Shown piece after piece: positions 33,418 to 43,500 of a stretch of DNA of 64,000 bases (positions within the stretch are counted from its first letter, which is position 1; every line of letters begins with the position of its first letter). The position numbers were made by a program, and so were the translations under genes. Source of the stretch: Pseudomonas helleri (GTDB lineage Bacteria > Pseudomonadota > Gammaproteobacteria > Pseudomonadales > Pseudomonadaceae); NCBI RefSeq assembly GCF_009600315.1, contig NZ_WIWC01000019.1, positions 1 through 64,000 on the forward strand. Reading direction: 5' to 3'. The notes beneath the pieces are model-generated. The model saw nothing but the letters and a program-made list of their open reading frames with translations, ran no database searches and was not told where the DNA came from.

Positions 33418-33921
33418 ATGTCACGCCAATTCGTCAATCACGCCCTTGTGGTCAGTCTGTGCATGTTTATGCACGCGCAAGCCCATGCCAGTGAAGTGAT
33501 ACGCCATCCCATTCCCGGTAGCGATTTCCCCGTGGCGCTGGCCATCGAAATTCCGCCCACGGCCACGCTTGTGAATTTCAGCGGAGCTGTGCCTTCGGTG
33601 CTCCATGCCGATCAGGACAACACCACCGTCGCTGCCTACGGTGACACGCAGGCGCAAACGCTGAATGTGTTAAACGCCCTTGAGCAATCGCTCAAGCGTC
33701 TGGGCTTGAACCTGGGCGACGTGGTGAAAATGCAGGTCTATCTGGTAGGCGATCCGGCAAACGCAGGTAAGATGGATTTCGCCGGATTCATGAAAGGCTA
33801 CACCCAGTATTTCGGCACGCCAGAACAGCCACTGTTGCCCACACGTTCGGTGTTCCAAGTGGCCGGGTTGGCCAACCCGGGCTTTCTGGTCGAGATCGAA
33901 ATCACAGCGGTACGCCGTTAA
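33418..33921 (+). CDS. Exported RidA-family imine deaminase
   Basis: 167 aa. An N-terminal signal peptide (RQFVNHALVVSLCMFMHAQAHA) precedes a RidA/YjgF domain (LNFSGAVPS-like strand VNFSGAVPSVLHADQ, TQAQTLNVLNALEQSLKRLG, VVKMQVYLVGD, LLPTRSVFQVAGLANPGFLVEIEITAV). RidA proteins hydrolyse enamines and imines to oxo compounds and ammonia; a conserved Arg (in LPTRSVF) binds the carboxylate. Export to the periplasm is unusual for this mostly cytosolic family and fits the Tat-exported oxidase next to it. GAGG precedes the ATG at 33418. Confidence 0.87.
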   Translation: MSRQFVNHALVVSLCMFMHAQAHASEVIRHPIPGSDFPVALAIEIPPTATLVNFSGAVPSVLHADQDNTTVAAYGDTQAQTLNVLNALEQSLKRLGLNLGDVVKMQVYLVGDPANAGKMDFAGFMKGYTQYFGTPEQPLLPTRSVFQVAGLANPGFLVEIEITAVRR

Positions 33922-33989
33922 ACCACGTAACCCCTTACAGCGCAGCGCTTGAGCCGGGTTTTTGTCAGTCAGGTAAAGGTAAACGCGCC

Positions 33990-34877
33990 ATGAACTTACG
34001 CCGTGTCGAATGCTTTCTCGCTGTAGTTGATTTCGGCACGGTGACGGCCGCGGCCCCGCAGTTGCACATGGCCCAACCGGCCTTGAGTCGACAACTGCAA
34101 AGCTTTGAAGGCGAACTGGGTTTCAAGCTGTTTGATAATCAGCGCAACCGCCTGCGCCTGACACCAGCCGGGCGCGAACTGGTGCCGCTGGCCCGGCAAT
34201 TATTGAGCAATGCGCGCTCGGTTAAAGCCGCGGCGCAAAGCTGGTCCAAGGGCCATATCAAACGCCTGCAATTGGGTGCGACCTACGCCACGATCGTCGG
34301 CCTGATCGCGCCCTTTATCAGCACCCTCAAAGCGGGCGACCCTTTGATCCTCACTCACGAGTCTTCACATTTTGGCCTGCACGAACTGCTGCACAGCGGC
34401 ATGGACATGGTGGTGTCGCCCGTGACCCCGGAACACGATTGCGCCACCCTGCAACTAGGCCTGGTGCCGTTGCGCGCCTACGTGCCGGCCACTCACCCGT
34501 GGGCGGTGGCGAACAGGGACATGGTAACGCTCGCCGAACTGGCCACCCAGCCGTTGCTGGTGCCCAGTCGCGCAAGCGTGAGCCGTCTCGAACTGGACCT
34601 GGCCATGACCCGCGAAGGGCTGCGCTATGCCTCGATTGAGGAGTGCGATCAATCGCCCATTATTCAGGCGTTGGCCGCCAATGGCCGGGGCGTGGGGGTG
34701 GTCACTGATTTACCGCGCTATGGGCTGTATGGGGTGTTGATTCAAGCTTCACCGCGTACCCCGGAAGTGAAACTGGGAGTGACCCTGCATGCGGCCTGGG
34801 ATCGCCAGCATTACAGCACCTTGACCCTTGAGAGCCTGGCGCAGCGGCTCAAGGATTATTTGCATACGACGTATTAG
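33990..34877 (+). CDS. LysR-family regulator of the amine-oxidation locus
   Basis: 295 aa. The winged helix-turn-helix (MNLRRVECFLAVVDFGTVTAAAPQLHMAQPALSRQLQSFE) and a LysR effector-binding domain are present. It is the last gene on the plus strand after the oxidase, cytochrome and RidA genes, and is the likely regulator of the locus, including the paired boxes at 25235 and 27057. It is convergent with the polyketide AT-ER gene. Confidence 0.88.
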   Translation: MNLRRVECFLAVVDFGTVTAAAPQLHMAQPALSRQLQSFEGELGFKLFDNQRNRLRLTPAGRELVPLARQLLSNARSVKAAAQSWSKGHIKRLQLGATYATIVGLIAPFISTLKAGDPLILTHESSHFGLHELLHSGMDMVVSPVTPEHDCATLQLGLVPLRAYVPATHPWAVANRDMVTLAELATQPLLVPSRASVSRLELDLAMTREGLRYASIEECDQSPIIQALAANGRGVGVVTDLPRYGLYGVLIQASPRTPEVKLGVTLHAAWDRQHYSTLTLESLAQRLKDYLHTTY

Positions 34878-34952
34878 GTGGGCGTTCTGACAAACAGCCA
34901 TGAACAGGTCAGCACAGTGTATGGGGGGCTAAGGCGTTTGACTCAGCATCGC

Positions 34953-37220
34953 TCAAAGACCCACCCGCCGATCTTCTGTTGCCCCGTTCAAAAGAGCGAG
35001 GGCAATAGCGTCAACATGTCGGTGTTGCCAAGGTTGAAGATGAGTGTTTCTGCTCCATTGATTGAAGGCACCTAACGCAGTACCCGTTTGGATCTGGTAG
35101 TTGAGCTGGTCTGCGCCTGAGCTGCTCAATGCTAGGTCCATGGAGTAACGCCAGTACTCGCGAAAGACATGGGCCATGCGCACTTTAGGATTGGATTGTG
35201 CGTGTTTGATGTCCTGATAACGGTGTTCTTTTATGAGCTTTTGCAAAAGCTCGTTCCACACCTCTGTCAGGGGCTGCCTGAACACATCACGCTCCAGGCT
35301 CGTGCGCTCGCTTGGCGGAATGTCTTCCAGACAATTATGGCGCTGGTAAAGGGTGGTAAGCCACGTCGCCCGGGCGGTGAATAATGACCTGCTGTTAAGT
35401 ACCTGAATGGTTGAGTCGGTCTCACGCAGGAGGTGGCTCGGTGCGTAGGTCATGTCCCCAATACCGGCTTTTTCCAGCAAGGATTTGACGTTATCCGTGG
35501 CACCTGATTCGACGGTGCACTGGTTGATTGAGCCGGTCAGAATAAAGTCCGCCCCTAGCATGAACGCGATGCCAACCGCAGAGGGCGTACCAATACTGCC
35601 AGCAAGGCCCAAGGTAATTGCGCCCTGGTACTCAAAGCGTTTTGTCATCACCTGACGCAGCTCCTGGACTGCGGGAAACAGCACGAAGGGGCTGCCGCGC
35701 GCATTCATACCGCCTGAATCAGTCTGGACACAAAGGTCGTCACTCATGGGGATATGTTTGGCCATCGCGGCCTCATCGGCAGTGATAGCGCCTTCGTTCA
35801 ACAAGTCCTGAACCAGATAGTCTGGTGCAGGGCTCATGAAAGCCTGTGCGATCGACAGGTTGGTGACCTTGGCTAAAATCCGATGCGTGCACTGAATAAT
35901 GGTGGCATTTCGGCGGAGTCCCTTGACGCGGAACAGGACCAGAGCGGCAGTGATTTTATCGAACCAGGAGACTTCCAGATGCTGTACTTGGCACTTCAAA
36001 AACAGGCTTACTAACGCTCGATCATTACCGGGCAGCGCGGGGTCAGCCATCAGGTTCAGGCCGTAGGGTTCATTATTTGAAAGAGTGTCTTGAAGGTCTT
36101 TTATCGCGTTCTCTACCTCTGCCAAACTCATTCCTGCGGTGCCCAGATAGGCAAGCATGCCTGCATGTGCCATACGGGCGACAAGAGCTGGCGAACTGAT
36201 GCCGCGTAACATCCCTCCCGCCACATAGGCGTATTTCAAACCATAGCGTTCGCGAAACAGAGCGCTACCCAAGCGTTGAGCCTCTGTGTGCGAATGCTCG
36301 GGTGTCATAACCGGCGGGGCGTAGGCGGGTTTGGTGGGCGAGTGTTGTAGGGGCGGTGACGGGGTCGTTCGTTGAATCTCATCAACCAGCTTACTGAGTA
36401 CATAACTGCCCGCTCGTTCGGGGGTAGCGCCTATTTCTTCATAAGTGAAGTCACCCTGCGCGATCAGGTAACGGATGCTGTCGACCCACAGGACTGGACT
36501 CGCCACTTGCCGGGCCAAGAGGGAGACAACCTGACCGCTGAGATAGGGCTGAGCTGTGGCATTGGCAATGACAAGCAGAGAGGGGTCGTTAAACGAGAAA
36601 GTGGTTAAAAAATCTGCGAACAGCGCTTGTGCCGGGAGCATATGAGGGGAATGAAATGCAGCACTGACGTTCAAGACGATGCAGTGCACGCCTTGTTTGG
36701 ATAAGTATTGCTCCGCCGCCAGGATAGAGGGCGTATCACCCGCAATGACCGACTGGGTGGGGGAGTTGAAATTGGCAAGGCTGACGGACTTCAATCCTAG
36801 TGCGTTTAGAAGGTTTTGCACCTCGTTGGCCGGCAAACCCAATACAGCCGCCATACTGCCAGCGCCAGTCTGACTCATCAGTTGACCGCGCTTTTGCACC
36901 AGGCGTAATCCTGTTTCAAAATCAAAACAACCTGCGGCGAGTAGTGCGGCGAATTCGCCAACGCTATGCCCAACAACTGCCTCGTGCACTAAGTTGGATT
37001 CTCGTGCACGATAATAGTGCATTGAACTCACGACAAAGAGTGCGGGTTGTGTGTATTGGGTCAACCGTAATTGGTTATCGGGGTCTTCCAAGCACAGCTT
37101 CTTGAGCGAATACCCCAATAAGCTGGAGGCTATATCGTCAAGTTCCGGGAAGTCATTCCACAGTTGTCCGCCCATCCCCTTGTATTGTGTGCCTTGACCG
37201 GGGAATAGTAGCGTTTTCAT
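34953..37220 (-). CDS. Trans-acting acyltransferase-enoylreductase (PksE/PfaD type)
   Basis: 755 aa with two domains. Residues about 1-290 are a malonyl-CoA acyltransferase (LFPGQGTQYKGMG, active-site GHSVGEFAA). Residues about 310-750 are a PfaD-like FMN-dependent enoylreductase (YAYVAGGMLRGISSPALVARM, DDLCVQTDSGGMNARG, ITLGLAGSIGTPSAVGIAFMLGADFILTG). This AT-ER fusion is a marker of trans-AT polyketide systems, supplying malonyl units to PKS modules lacking their own AT and reducing enoyl intermediates. It is divergent from the PKS gene. The ATG at 37220 has AAGGTGGG upstream. Confidence 0.93.
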   Translation of the reverse strand: MKTLLFPGQGTQYKGMGGQLWNDFPELDDIASSLLGYSLKKLCLEDPDNQLRLTQYTQPALFVVSSMHYYRARESNLVHEAVVGHSVGEFAALLAAGCFDFETGLRLVQKRGQLMSQTGAGSMAAVLGLPANEVQNLLNALGLKSVSLANFNSPTQSVIAGDTPSILAAEQYLSKQGVHCIVLNVSAAFHSPHMLPAQALFADFLTTFSFNDPSLLVIANATAQPYLSGQVVSLLARQVASPVLWVDSIRYLIAQGDFTYEEIGATPERAGSYVLSKLVDEIQRTTPSPPLQHSPTKPAYAPPVMTPEHSHTEAQRLGSALFRERYGLKYAYVAGGMLRGISSPALVARMAHAGMLAYLGTAGMSLAEVENAIKDLQDTLSNNEPYGLNLMADPALPGNDRALVSLFLKCQVQHLEVSWFDKITAALVLFRVKGLRRNATIIQCTHRILAKVTNLSIAQAFMSPAPDYLVQDLLNEGAITADEAAMAKHIPMSDDLCVQTDSGGMNARGSPFVLFPAVQELRQVMTKRFEYQGAITLGLAGSIGTPSAVGIAFMLGADFILTGSINQCTVESGATDNVKSLLEKAGIGDMTYAPSHLLRETDSTIQVLNSRSLFTARATWLTTLYQRHNCLEDIPPSERTSLERDVFRQPLTEVWNELLQKLIKEHRYQDIKHAQSNPKVRMAHVFREYWRYSMDLALSSSGADQLNYQIQTGTALGAFNQWSRNTHLQPWQHRHVDAIALALLNGATEDRRVGL

Positions 37221-37525
37221 GGCAACCCACCTTCTCAAGCAAACTGATTATTTTAAGTCTGGCGTGCTCTTGAACAATGTAAAGGCCCTGATAGATGGAG
37301 TGGTTATATAGCTGTAAAGGAATTGATTATTTATTAAAGTTTTTGTGGGGAATAACGTGCATGCGTTTATTGCATTTGTTCAATTGTGAACAATACTTTT
37401 CTTAAGTGAAGGTTTTCCCCTCATCTACAAAGTTATTGTTTGCCTGCGTTCCCCCCCAGTGACATGGATGCCTGCCTGTATTGGCGCGAAGTAGTTGTGC
37501 GCGCAACTGTAATTTAGAGGTGTCC
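37221..37525. promoter_or_regulatory. Divergent promoter region of the PKS locus with palindrome
   Basis: This AT-rich 305-bp region lies between the AT-ER gene and the giant PKS. At 37376-37393 TTGTTCA-ATTG-TGAACAA is a perfect 7+7 palindrome, and a further half-site (TGAACAA) occurs at 37271. Both genes could be controlled through these sites. No gene is supported here. Confidence 0.6.
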
Positions 37526-40500
37526 ATGAAATGTTTAATCGATGATTTGACCGCCAGTCGCGTGGGTGTTCTGGCCATTGAAGCCATTACTCGAACACCT
37601 TTTTTTGGGGCGACTCAGGAAAATGCTCTGTTTGCTTTGGACGACCTTTCCCATGAGCCAACCCAACGTGATCATTTGCATGCATCACTTCTGCTTTTGT
37701 GTGAGCGGGGCTATTTGGACATTACTCGCCAAGGGGTGTTCTCGTTCAACGCTCGCACAGCTTCCCTATTCAGGACGACACCGGGTTTGGTTGACGCGTT
37801 GGACACTTCTCATGCCTTCGTTCTGCGTCATCCCACGCTGGATGATATTTCTCAACTGATCGAGCTTGACCGGCTCTCTCAGCCTGTAGGGTTGCACACG
37901 CCCGAGGAGGAACTCATACGGCGGGTTACAACAACACCGCGCACCACGCTGCTGCTTGATGTCTCGGGTTGTATTGGGGCCGCGCTCTATAGCCAGAGGA
38001 TTGATGCCATAGAGGCACTACGCGCCACTGATTATGCGGACTGTATTCGTCTGCAGCGTCACGATGGCCAGCATGTGCAATTGCTGGGGCTGTATGTATT
38101 GCCTTCAATGCGAGGGCGAGGCTACAGCGATGTATTGATTGACTCGATGCTCTTGTATGCCCGCCTGTTGGGGAGTGTGAAATCGGTGGTGGGGGTGACC
38201 CGCTGTGCCGACTATCCTAAGCATCGCCTTGAATTTGCTATGCACGCTTATATTCGTGAACAAAACCCACTCGGTCAATTACTTGATCCCATGCTGCATT
38301 TTCATGTTTCACACGGGGCGCGGATACGTGAGGTTTTACCCGGTTTTCGCCCCGGCGATGTTGACAACGAAGGGGCTGGCGTTTTGATCCAATACGAGCT
38401 TGAGTTGGCACAACGTACTCAGGCACCAGACATAGTTAATTCATCGCCAAAGCCACAGGTCCAGACCCTTGAGAAGATTGAGCACACGGTCCGCAACCTG
38501 CTGCTTGAAGTGATGGGCCCGCAACGGTTTGACGCTTATGGTCCTCATATTCCACTGATGGAAATGGGCCTCACCTCACTTGAGCTCCTGGAGTTGCGCA
38601 GACTGTTGAGTGCTGCGTCTGGCCTTGAGCTGGATGCTACATTCTTTTTTTACTGCAACACACCTGGCGCCATCCTGGGTTATTGGGCTGAGCGGCGGGT
38701 GACGCCCACCGCCGCTTTGGAAAGCGCTGCGCCAACTACCTCAAATGTTCCCATTGCCATCATCGGCATGGCTTGTCGCTTGCCGGGAGGACTGAACAAT
38801 CCGCAGCAATTCTGGGATGCGCTATTGGAAGGGCGTGATGTTATAGGTCCAATGCCTGAGGCGCGCCAAGCGCTGCGCCGGGAGGCTGATGGGGATTTTC
38901 GTTGGCAGGCTGGTTTCCTCGAGGACGTTGATCGCTTTGATGCGGGATTCTTTCGCATATCGCCCAAGGAAGCCGAGTGGTTAGACCCGCAGCAACGCCT
39001 GTTGCTGGAAATGTCGTGGGCGGCGCTTGAAGACGCCAGTATTGCCCCGAACAGCGTCAGAGGGGGCAAGCATGGCGTTTTCATTGGTTTGATGGGCAGT
39101 GATTATGCTGCTCTGCTGGGACAGGGCGGATCCGAGGGTATTGAGGCGCAGTTTGCAACGGGTAGCGCGTGCTCGGTGGCGGCGGGGAGACTGGCCTATT
39201 TTCTGGACTGGCAAGGCCCGGCTCTGACAGTCGACACCGCGTGCAGCTCATCGTTGGTGGCGGTGCATCTGGCGTGCCGCAGCCTGCAAACAGGTGAATG
39301 TGGTCTGGCATTGGCGGCCGGCGCAAATGTGTTGCTTGATGACAAACGCTTTCAGGCATTCGATCGGGCCGCAATGCTCTCGTCCACTGGGCTCTGCCAC
39401 ACCTTTGATGAGCGTGGCGACGGTTATGTCCGCGCCGAAGGGTGTGCAGCACTGGTGCTTAAACGTCTTGTTGATGCGCAAGCGGATGGCGACCGCATTG
39501 TGGCTGTGATTCGAGGCAGTGCCATTAATCAAGACGGGAGCAGTGCGAGTCTGACGGCTCCCAATCCCAAGGCCCAGCAAGCGGTAATCGAGGCCGCATT
39601 GGCGAGTGCGGATGTTGACGCGCCGTCGATTGACTATCTCGAAGCGCATGGTACGGGAACCCCCTTGGGAGATCCGATAGAAGTCCAGGCGGCCATGCAG
39701 GTGCTGAGCTTGAACCGGGCACCGGACAGGCCGCTCCTTATCGGCTCAGTGAAAAGTAACGTAGGGCATCTGGAGGCCGTAGCCGGCATTGTGGGGCTGA
39801 TTAAAACGGCGCTGTGCCTGCAACATGAACAGATACCCGGACAATTGCATTTTGATCGCCCCAACCCCCACATCCCATGGGACACACTGGCGGTTGAGGT
39901 GGTGAAGCAAACCCGGGCATGGCCGCAAGGTGATAAGCGCGCCGGGGTCAGTTCGTTCGGATTCAGCGGTACCAACGCTCACGTTATTGTCGAGGCGTAT
40001 CCTCAACGTCCCGTTGTTGATGTACCCGTCGATCTGCCGTGTGCCATTATTTTGTCCGCACGTACAGAGGCGCAACTGGTCTCACGGGCACAACAGTTAT
40101 GCCGTTTTCTTGAACAGCAAGATGTTGAATTAAACGCCCTGGCTTATACGTTGCAAACCGGCCGTGACGCGATGCCAGCCCGGTTGGGCTTTATGGCACG
40201 CTCAGTCGTTGAAGTCAGGGCGATATTGAGCGGCTGGCTTGGCACAGGTCACATGCCGCAGGGGGGCTTCCTCGGGTTGGCATCAGGCGCTGGCAGACCG
40301 GCCGCACCCTTCGTGGCATATGAAGGGCAATTGTCTGAGCAGCTGATTGAGGACTGGGTCGCCGGTACACAGGTGGACTGGCACCGTTGGTATGGCGCAG
40401 AAAAACCTCGACGGTTGAGCATGCCGACGTATCCCTTCGCTGATGAGCGCTATTGGTTGCCCAACATAAGGTCATCTTCAACTGCACTCGCACCGGCCGT

Positions 40501-43500
40501 TGAACAGTCGCTTCTGCTCACCCCCATCTGGGAACGGGTAGATGAGCACACTGACGGACCTGAGGTGGGCACCTCAAATCATGTGCTGTGGCTGAGTGCT
40601 GATCCATCGAGCATCCATTCTGCGCAACGCCCTTCGGCACTTTTTTTTGCTGTCGCCGACACGAGTGCGATGCTGGTTGAGCGCTTGCAGGTAACTCGTG
40701 CCTGGGATCATCTGGTGTGGCTGGTACCACCTGAAGAGCCTGAGGCCGCTGTGATGGGGTTTCGGCTCATACAAGCGCTACTGATCCTGGGGTATGCGCA
40801 TCAAGCGTTGAACCTGACCGTAGTCACCCGCCAGGCTCAGGCCATTGCCCCGGATGAGCCGATAGACCCGTATCACGCGAGCGTGCTAGGGCTTATGGGG
40901 TCGTTGGCCAAGGAATATCCTCATTGGCAGGTTCGCTTATTTGATCGGCCTGCTGAGGGTGATGTGCCCTTGCACACGTGGGTTCGTCACTCAGCCGATC
41001 CGCAAGGTAATGTGCGGGTATGGCGCAATGAGGGTTGGTACAGGCAGCGTCTGGTGCCTTGTGAGTGGGTGGATGCGCCTGTTTCGATTTACCGCGAGGG
41101 GGGTGTTTATGTCGTGGTGGGCGGTGCGGGTGGGCTCGGTGTTGTGCTCAGTGACTACTTGGTCCGTCGCTATCGCGCACAAATGGTCTGGCTAGGCCGG
41201 CGGGCCGAAGATGAGCTGATTACCCAACAGCGTACTCGCTTGGCCGCTTACGGTCCGATGCCCTTGTATCTGCAGGCAGATGCCAATGATCTCCAGGCGT
41301 TGCGTCGCGCACATGAGGTGGTCCGCGAGCGTTTTGGTGCTGTACACGGTGTGATCCATTCGGTGATGCAATTGGCCGACCGTCCGCTTGCCCAAATGGA
41401 TGAAGCAACGTTTGTATTGGGGCTGAATGCCAAGATGACGGCGCAAGATCTGGACGCTGTGGTGGGCGCGCAGTCTGTGGATTTTGTGATGTTTTTCTCG
41501 TCGATCAACAGCTTCCTTAAAACCGCCAACGCCAGCAATTATTCGGCCGGGTGCTGTTTTGCTGATGCTTGCGCGCATAACTTTCAGCGTCGTGGCTACC
41601 CGGTCAAGGTCATGCACTGGGGGCACTGGGGCAATACTGGAGGAGGCTGCTCTCCCGCGTACCGAGCGTATATGGCGCAGATAGGTATGACGTCCACCCA
41701 GCCGGGAGAGGCGATGGCCCTGCTGGAGCAATTGTTGGCCGGCCCGTTATCGCGCATGGTGTTTGCCAGGACCTCCAAGGACATCGTGGCCCGGATGTTG
41801 GGCATCGCCATTGCGTCTCCCGTCACGCCGATTCAAGGTGCGGCTCTTGGCGAAATTGCCCCCCCGATTAACCTTGAACAGTCCGTGATTGAAGACCTGA
41901 CTGATCAGGCCTGCCGCTTGCTGAAATTGCCCGCTCACGGCATTAACCCGAGCCTGAACCTGAACACCTACGGTTTCGACTCCATCTTGTTGATGGAGTA
42001 CGCCCGCCAATTAAGCGATCGCTATGGCTTGACGCTGTCGCCGTCACTGTTTTTCAGCCACACCAATCTGCTGCAATTTGCCGCCTACCTCTTACAGTTT
42101 TTTACGCCCGCGATGATCAGCTTTTACTCCCCCGGCGTAGCACCTGAGCCGCTACCATCCCCATCACAGCCTGCCCGTGCGCAGGCGATTGCCCAAGCGC
42201 CCCTGGCAGGTGATGACGAGATTGCCATCATTGGCATGAGTGGGCGTTTCGCCGATGCCCGCACCGTGGATGAACTATGGAATATTTTGCGCGACGCACG
42301 CTCAGCAGCTCATGATTTCCCCAGCACACGACTCTCAACGGCGGATGCATTACATCAACGATGGCTGGCCGCTGCACCGGGGTTGGAAGAGTTTGATCCG
42401 CTTTTTTTTGAGATATCCCCGCATGATGCGGCCCTCATCGATCCTCGTCAGCGCTTGTTGTTACAGGAAGCCTGGCGTGCGTTGGAAGATGCGGCTTACG
42501 GTGAACACCAGTTACTCAAACACACCATCAGCTTATTTGTGGGGGTAGAAGCAGGGGACTATGGTCGATTGATCGCCGAACGCAATACGCTGACGGCAAA
42601 TCATGAGGCCATATTGGCCTCTCGCCTGGCCTATGTCTTGAACCTGAGCGGTGGCGCCATCGCCATCAACACGGCGTGTTCTTCCAGTCTGGTGGCGCTG
42701 CATCAGGCTTGCCAGAGTTTGAGGACGCGGGAGTGCGATACAGCATTGGTGGCCGGGGTAAACCTGCTGCTCAGTACCCAGCTTTACGACCAGATGGCCG
42801 AGGCGGGCATGCTGGCAGAGCAGGGTGTTTGTTACGCCTTCGACCAGCGTGCTATCGGCATGGTGCCCGGCGAAGCGGCAGTGGCGGTGGTCCTCAAACG
42901 CCTGTCAGATGCATTGGCCGATGGTGACCCGATTCGGGCCGTGATCGCAGGCAGCGGCATCAACTACGATGGTAAAACCCAAGGCATTACCGCCCCCAGC
43001 GGTAAGGCTCAGACCAAGCTGTTACAGACGGTATATGAACGCTACAACGTCAATCCGGATCAGTTGGAGTATGTCGTTACTCACGGCACAGGGACGCCGT
43101 TGGGTGATCCGGTTGAGGTCAATGCCCTGTGTGACGCGTTTGCCCCGTTTACCCAACGGCGGCAGTTCTGTGCGCTGACGTCAAACAAGCCCAACGTGGG
43201 GCACTCCCTGGCCGCATCGGGTCTGGTGAGTGTGGTTAACCTGGTGCAAGCGCTTGAGCATGAAACAATCCCGCCTAGCGTGCATGCCGAACAGCAGAGC
43301 ACTTACGTCAATTGGGCGAGCAGTCCGTTTTTCGTTAATACGGCAGCCCGTCCCTGGCCGCAAAGAGAAGGCACCGTACGTCTGGGAGCCGTCAGTGCTT
43401 TTGGTATGAGTGGCACCAACGCCCATGTGGTCATTCGGGGGGCTGAGGCGTTGCCCGCAGCAAAAGACTCACCGACGTTTGCTTATGCCTTACTGGTGGT

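Noticed and set aside
37376..37393. LuxR-type quorum-sensing box
   Set aside because: The palindrome does not carry the CTG-N10-CAG core of lux boxes, so no quorum link can be claimed.
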